From Scilla litardierei (Eukaryota; Streptophyta; Magnoliopsida; Asparagales; Asparagaceae), in the NCBI GenBank assembly GCA_030789695.1, contig CM061136.1:133083584-133147583 (forward strand): a DNA stretch of 64,000 bases, written 5' to 3'. Every line of letters begins with the position of its first letter. Position 1 is the stretch's first letter. The notes under the pieces are model-generated. The model was not told the DNA's origin. It saw only the letters and a program-made list of their open reading frames with translations, and made no database searches. The position numbers and the translations under genes are program-made. Below are positions 59,015 through 64,000 of this stretch, piece after piece.

Positions 59015-61789
59015 CTATGATTTCCAATTAATGCGGGATGTTTGGTGCATATGGGATGCACCCGTCAAACTTTCCGGGGAGAACGCTTGGATTCGGAAGT
59101 TGCGGCGGCGTGTTCTCCCTTGGTGGTCTCTCGTCTCGAATAGTGTTGGGGGTGGCTCCCCCAAGCTAGCGTTTGCTCCAGTCCTCGGTTTCACCGGTGA
59201 CGCCGATTTCTGTATCAGTGGAGCTTTCTTCGGAGACTTCAATTTCGAGAGCTTGCAGAGCTCTCGAATCCTTGCGACATCAGCGTCGCCTTCATCAATT
59301 TCAGCGGAGAAGTCGGTGGAATCATTTTTCTTCTCATCTTGGCCTAAATCTGGGCCTTCCTCGAAATCCTCTTTAAATAGGGCGCCGATCGAATGGGGGA
59401 TCGCCTCCTCAATCACCTCGTCAAGGAGGTCCATGTAGTCAAGCTCCTCGTGGTAAGGCATGTGTTTCATTGCCTTAGGAATATGAAGCTCCACCTCGAT
59501 GTTGCCGACGTTCAATGTTAGGGTACCTTCTCGCACGTCGACAATGACACCGGCGGTGGCGAGGAACGGGCGTCCAAGTATCAATGACGTATCTCCCTCC
59601 TCCTTAACGTCCATGATCACGAAGTCACATGGCAAACATATGCCCCCCGGGACATGTAGCGGGATGTCCTCTACGATCCCTACCGGCCTTGTGATCCATC
59701 CATCGGCTAGTTGTATACGCATGTCGGTGGGCTTCAATTTCGTCCCGGTGTTTAGCCTTAGGAACATGGAGAGAGGCATGAGGCTTACACTAGCCCCTAA
59801 ATCCACCAACGCCTTTTGTAGAGGGACGCCGCCCAAGGTGCAAGGAATTCGAAAACTCCCCGGGTCTTTGAATTTGGCCGGCTCCTTCTCTCTCTTGGTG
59901 AACCAAGAGCCCTCCTCGACGAGCATAATTTTCTCCTTCCTCTTTCTCCCCGAAATCAAATCCTTTAAAAATTTTGTGTATGTCGGGATCTCAACAATAG
60001 CATCAAGGAAGGGAATATTGAGACTTACCCCTCTCAAATATTCGAGAAACTTCGCTAGTCGCTTCTCCATCTTCGCTCTAGCAAGCCTCTGAGGGAATGG
60101 TACCGGTGGCATGAAGCGCCTCTCTTCAAGCAATTGCTCCGCTCTAGATTTCTCCTTTTCTTGCGGCTCTTTCTCCCTCTCAACTTCAACTACCGGCCCA
60201 ATTGGCTCTACACTTTCCTCCACGGGCTCCTCGGTAGGAATCATGGTGGGGGTGGTATCCTTCCCGCCTCTAGTAGTAACGGCAACCACGGCATTGATGT
60301 GGCCGGTGGCACCCCGAGGGTTTTGCTCGGGTTGAGCCGGCAATTGTTGAGTATTCCGATTGAGCAACGCCAATTGCTCCGAGATTTGTGCCACAACGGT
60401 TGTAAGGGAGTATTGGCCCGCCTTCAAGGAAGCATTGACCTTCTTTTGCTCGACCATAAACTCCTCCACTCTAGCTTCAAAGTCGGATCGTTGTTGAGCT
60501 TGTGGGGGGTTTTGATTTCTCCACCCTTGATTGTATCCGGGCGGCCTATAGGGTGGAACTTGTTGCTTCGGTTGGAAATTTTGTTGTGGAGGCCCCCTCG
60601 GTGGATAGTATTGTGGTGGTGGTGGTGGTCGAACTTGTTGAGGTGGTTGTTGCGGCGGGTTCAAAGCTCCTTCATTGTTTGCATATGAGAAATCGGGATG
60701 GTTTCTAGTGGCCGGATTGGCCCAATACCCTTGGTTCCCCGCGACATATTGGACTTGATCCAAGGATCCCTCTCCTTGCTCTCCTCCCAAATACATAGCT
60801 TGAGATTGGTCTTGCCAATCACACATTTGATTCGTCGGTGCGGAGGTGGAAGGGGTTCCTTGGGGCTCCGTGATAAACTTCTCCAGTCTCTCCACCACCT
60901 TGTGGAGAGAATCAAACTTGCTTGTAAGCTCCACTACGGCCTTCGCCTCATAGATGCTAGTTGGCTTCAAGGAGGACGTAGAGTGTCCTCGCTCGTCACC
61001 CCATTGTTGATTGTTTGAGGCCATCTCCTCAATTAGGGCCGTAGCTTCTTCGGGAGTCTTTGATAAGATAGCACCATTTGCCGCAGCATCAATAATTTGC
61101 TTGGTCCCCGGTTGGAGACCATTGTAGAAGCTATGAACTAGCTCCCAATCTTCAATGCTATGGTGCGGGCATTGATGCTGCAGATCTTTGAAACGCTCCC
61201 AAGCCTCATAGAGCGTCTCTTGGGGTCCTTGCTTGAAGGACATAAGAGCGCTCCGAATCTTTACCGTTTTGGAGGGCGGATAGAACTTGTCAATGAATGC
61301 ACTCGCCAATTCGTCCCATGTGGTAAAGACTCCCTTAGCTTGCGTCCTCAACCAATAAAGTGCCTTGTCCTTTAGTGTGAAGGGGAAGAGGCGCAGTCTG
61401 ATGGCATCGATGGAGACCCCCGTCATCTGAAATGTGGCGCACTTCGACAAGAATAGCTGGATGTGGTAGTGGGGATTTTCATGGGCGTTCCCATGAAATG
61501 GATCCTGCTGCATCATAACCACTAGTCCAGTCTTCAGCTCAAAGTTCTTGTCAGCCGCCAACTCCGGCATGGCAATGGAAGAGGTCGTAGAAGAGGTCTT
61601 AGGCCGAAGCCTATCTCGAATAGAAATAATCCTCGCCATTCTTGCCGCTAATTGTTCCGCAGTTTCCGGGTTGGTCATAAACCTCCCTTCCGGATCTTGT
61701 CTTCTCTCCGCCCTGATTCTCCATGCAGTACGCTCAATCTCGGGATCAAATAATATAGCTTCAGTGTCTGCCGTTGATCTCGTGTTCAT
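59015..61789 (-). CDS. Gag-protease polyprotein of element E with integrase-type C-terminal tail
   Basis: A single open frame of 924 codons, the only long intact one in the window. The ATG is 120 bp inside the PBS. The gag core lies at residues ~70-270 (TGVSIDAIRLRLFPF, KALYWLRT, FIDKFYPPSKT, LYEAWERFKDL), then a proline/glutamine-rich linker with no zinc knuckle, as usual for Athila. An aspartic protease follows with DLGAS (Asp663) and SLILGRPFLATAG. Residues ~787-924 are a tail with [31 protein letters not shown] and SASPVK, which matches the C-terminus of the integrase in element C, not an RT. So RT, RNase H and integrase appear excised in frame. The role would be capsid formation and self-processing. 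Confidence 0.9.
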   Translation of the reverse strand: MNTRSTADTEAILFDPEIERTAWRIRAERRQDPEGRFMTNPETAEQLAARMARIISIRDRLRPKTSSTTSSIAMPELAADKNFELKTGLVVMMQQDPFHGNAHENPHYHIQLFLSKCATFQMTGVSIDAIRLRLFPFTLKDKALYWLRTQAKGVFTTWDELASAFIDKFYPPSKTVKIRSALMSFKQGPQETLYEAWERFKDLQHQCPHHSIEDWELVHSFYNGLQPGTKQIIDAAANGAILSKTPEEATALIEEMASNNQQWGDERGHSTSSLKPTSIYEAKAVVELTSKFDSLHKVVERLEKFITEPQGTPSTSAPTNQMCDWQDQSQAMYLGGEQGEGSLDQVQYVAGNQGYWANPATRNHPDFSYANNEGALNPPQQPPQQVRPPPPPQYYPPRGPPQQNFQPKQQVPPYRPPGYNQGWRNQNPPQAQQRSDFEARVEEFMVEQKKVNASLKAGQYSLTTVVAQISEQLALLNRNTQQLPAQPEQNPRGATGHINAVVAVTTRGGKDTTPTMIPTEEPVEESVEPIGPVVEVEREKEPQEKEKSRAEQLLEERRFMPPVPFPQRLARAKMEKRLAKFLEYLRGVSLNIPFLDAIVEIPTYTKFLKDLISGRKRKEKIMLVEEGSWFTKREKEPAKFKDPGSFRIPCTLGGVPLQKALVDLGASVSLMPLSMFLRLNTGTKLKPTDMRIQLADGWITRPVGIVEDIPLHVPGGICLPCDFVIMDVKEEGDTSLILGRPFLATAGVIVDVREGTLTLNVGNIEVELHIPKAMKHMPYHEELDYMDLLDEVIEEAIPHSIGALFKEDFEEGPDLGQDEKKNDSTDFSAEIDEGDADVARIRELCKLSKLKSPKKAPLIQKSASPVKPRTGANASLGEPPPTLFETRDHQGRTRRRNFRIQAFSPESLTGASHMHQTSRINWKS

Positions 61790-61908
61790 GCACGGGAAAA
61801 CAAAGTTTCAAAGAAGTGATTAGCACAATGGAAGGGTTAGGTAAAAAATAATGAATTAAAAACAAAAAGAAAGAAATAGCTAGGGTGAAAAGATCAAACG
61901 CAATCGCC

Positions 61909-61926
61909 TCCCCGGCAACGGCGCCA
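61909..61926 (-). other. Primer-binding site (tRNA-Asp), element E
   Basis: Minus strand TGGCGCCGTTGCCGGGGA six bases beyond the 5' LTR. Confidence 0.92.
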
Positions 61927-61932
61927 AAAACT

Positions 61933-62713
61933 TGATCGCTCCGGAATGTAACCCAAAAGTGCGACCGTGTAGTTTTACCGCAAGCACACGGTGTAGCAGC
62001 GAGCGGGTTATCGAACACAGGGAGGACGAATGAAAGTGCTTGCTCCAATCAACCTGGCTATTTAAGAACAGAAAAGAGAGAATTTGCCTTTGGCGATCCT
62101 GTCACAATCGTCAGACAAAGTACGAAGATATCAAATCAAATAAAGAACGTCTAGGGAATGGGGAATCCCCGCTACTCACCGTATTTCGTCAATGCGGTTC
62201 ATTGGTATCAAAATTGCTAGAATAAAATTTTGGATGAACTAGTTGCAACTGAATGTAAAACCTAGCTCACGCTCTCGCGCTATTGTCGGTCTATAGCTAT
62301 CCTAGGTTCGGGTCCAATCTCTTGCAAACCCTACCCTAGGCAAGCTAGCATTAGGATCAACATCATCGTTCAATCGCGCCCCGAGCCCACTCTCGTGCAA
62401 ACTCGGGCCACGACCTAGGTTGGGATAGTTCCTACCCGTCCAATCTCTTGCAAACGGGTATCGGCACGGAATTGCAACCGGAAACCCTAGTATCGGTCCA
62501 ATCTCTTGCAAACCGATACTACGGAAATTCGATTCCAACCCAATTCGGATTTCTAGGGTTTCCTATCGAATTGGGATCCAATCTCTTGCAAATCCCAATC
62601 GATATGAATACCTAGCCATCCGTAGTAAATCGATCACAATCTAACCCTAATAGCAATTCTAGCAAAATTTCTACCAATTCATCACAAATCTGAAATTGGG
62701 CTCGTAGGGTTCA
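61933..62713 (-). mobile_element. Element E 5' LTR, cut by F
   Basis: First 781 bp (plus-strand order) of the LTR, aligned with 51946-52727 with about ten differences. Contains the hairpin array at 62301-62599. The palindrome array and U3 lie beyond element F, outside the window. Confidence 0.9.
62301..62599 (-). other. Five-hairpin RNA array in E 5' LTR
   Basis: As at 52314-52612. The fourth hairpin here has the tip CAC-GAGA-GTG and stem CCCGAG/CTCGGG, where the other LTR has CAC-GAAA-GTG. Confidence 0.7.
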
Positions 62714-63319
62714 TGTTGGATCCTGCCAAAACAGAGTTAGGATCGATAAATGAAGTTGAGACTTACGCTTGCGTATGCGGCACGGTAGTCTACGAACTTC
62801 GCCTTCGGATTCGCCACGACGGATCGAGTCTTCTCACGAACGGAGTAAGGCTACTAAATCCACAATCTAAATCTCTACTTTTAGATTAAGAACTTGGATA
62901 AAGAGAGAGGAAGGATTTCGGCAGAGCTTCGCTAGAATGAAATGCATGCAAGAATGCCATGCAAAAGTGTAAGTAAAATGGCTAACCCTTGGGTCTTATT
63001 TATAGCCCCCAAGGTAGTTATTTTAGGAGTAATTGTTCCTTTGGAACAATTTAACTAAGGTGTACCATCGTACATGGCATATTATAAGCTTAAGTTGTAC
63101 CATATGCATGGTACAACATAAGCTTAAGATATTACCCCTTTATTAGCCATATGTCGCATACACTTATGCACATATAATGCGACTTTCCCATCAATCTAGA
63201 GAGCCTCTCCGTAAGGGAACATATTCCCTTTACACACGACTTCGTGTACACGACGTTCGAGGTCCGTATTCCCTCGTACATCCCCTACAAGGGTGTACTA
63301 TCGTCTTCCATATCCAACA
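62714..63319 (-). mobile_element. Element F 3' LTR
   Basis: 606 bp with eight-base inverted ends TGTTGGAT/ATCCAACA, flanked on the left by E's LTR sequence ...GTTCA. Confidence 0.7.
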
Positions 63320-64000
63320 TCTCCCACTCACACTTGAGGGGATTTGTAAGAGAACGTCTTTCTCTTAGTTCTTTCATCTATTATACCGAGAAATAGACCG
63401 TGCGACCGTCATGCGCGTAGAGTCTGTTGTTGTGCACTTGTTAGAGATACACAACGACCTCGAAGGTGCAAAGTTGAGTAGTTCAACGCATGCTTTACCC
63501 TAGATTATTTCTTCACATTTCTTATACTTTATATTCAACAATTGAATCCCATCTGGATCACAATTGGCTGGCCAGCTTTGAATCATTAAAGTCCAAATGT
63601 GAATATGAAATCAATCTTCCTCTTCTTGCGAACCTTCTGATCTTGACTTGATTCGCTTTTCTAACGTGCCCCGCCGAGCCGAATTATCATAGCCCATTAG
63701 TAACACGCTAAGATAGCGATCATCTCGTCAAATCTAAAGGAACCAATTGGAGTCCTTGAGGGTAAGAGTTAAGGCCCATATGGCCTTTGAGTCTCACATA
63801 ATAGGAAACACTATTGCAACTAACTCAGTGGTCGAAATGCATACGTGGTATGAACACGTATTACAACATCGCTCCTTTCCCAGGGAGTGTATGTCTCAAT
63901 GATGTTGTAAGGATGATGATCAGACACCACAATGTCTGACTTTGAGTCCCTTATTCTACTTAAATAATCCTTTGGACTCACATCATGCATTTAGACAGAT
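62714..64000 (-). mobile_element. Element F: Ty1/copia retrotransposon, 3' part
   Basis: A 606-bp LTR (62714-63319) with TGTTGGAT...ATCCAACA ends sits inside E's LTR. On the minus strand it has a TATAAATAAG box (about 62998-63007). The adjoining sequence gives AAGTGTGAGTGGGAGA (63335-63320) as PPT on the minus strand, so this is the 3' LTR and the element runs off the window. The 680 bp of internal sequence seen show no recognisable protein and may be the untranslated 3' end. Confidence 0.7.

Larger units (their letters stand above)
51946..62713 (-). mobile_element. Element E: Athila-type retrotransposon with intact gag-pro, ORF2, no pol
   Basis: Left (3') LTR 51946-53771, TGATCGCTC...GAGTGATCA; right (5') LTR from 61933, cut at 62713 by copia element F. 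On the minus strand: LTR, PBS, gag-pro (one open frame), conserved spacer, palindrome array and TATA, ORF2, 3' non-coding region, PPT, LTR. RT, RNase H and integrase are absent. The LTRs belong to the same family as C's (same ends, palindromes and hairpins). Over the 780 bp that can be compared the two LTRs show only about ten differences by eye, so E is young. CACAT at 51941-51945 is the likely target duplication. Confidence 0.88.

Overview
This window reads as intergenic, repeat-dense nuclear DNA of a flowering plant. I see no host gene, rRNA, tRNA or CRISPR array. Almost everything is LTR retrotransposon, nested up to four deep, plus a small Helitron. The plant call rests on Athila-type Ty3 elements with a tRNA-Asp primer-binding site (TGGCGCCGTTGCCGGGGA), a Ty3 chromovirus ending in a Tekay-like chromodomain, and copia LTRs. 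I cannot name the species.

Layout. 1-1605: AT-rich DNA with two tandem Helitron-like ends, one a complete 514-bp non-autonomous copy. 1640-5656: internal remnant and 3.1-kb LTR of a coding-less element (B2). 5657-6545: probable copia LTR, minus strand. 6588-44998: large non-coding LTR element B (target duplication AATTT). Element C (7931-31090, TTCTC) sits in B's left LTR. Element D (8117-18601, CTTAG) sits in C's left LTR. Element A (33594-40996, TAGCC) sits in B's internal region. 45004-47230: orphan fragment G of another Athila-type element. 47231-51945: a further B-like element (B3). 51946-62713: Athila-type element E inside B3's LTR, itself cut by copia element F (62714 to the window end).

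Gene content is unusual. C, D and E share PBS type, PPT and an accessory nuclear-looking ORF2, but split the replication genes. C has RT-RNase H-integrase and no gag or protease. D and E have gag-protease and no RT or integrase. E's 924-codon gag-pro frame is open and ends in a tail homologous to the C-terminus of C's integrase, as if pol had been cut out in frame. In all three, a palindrome array followed by a TATA box occurs twice: in the LTR, and again in front of ORF2. The palindrome is CACTCGGCCGAGTG-like in C and E and CAACCGATCGGTTG-like in D. This looks like a duplicated, family-specific promoter giving ORF2 its own transcript. The C and E leaders also carry five tandem hairpins per LTR with a conserved GNRA-capped tip and stems that co-vary.

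Element A is a chromovirus whose open frame becomes continuous if two GT-AG segments (116 nt at the gag/pro border, 71 nt inside the integrase core) are treated as introns, suggesting that splicing sets its Gag/Pol output. All pol copies carry stop codons or frameshifts, so only E's gag-pro looks coding-competent today.
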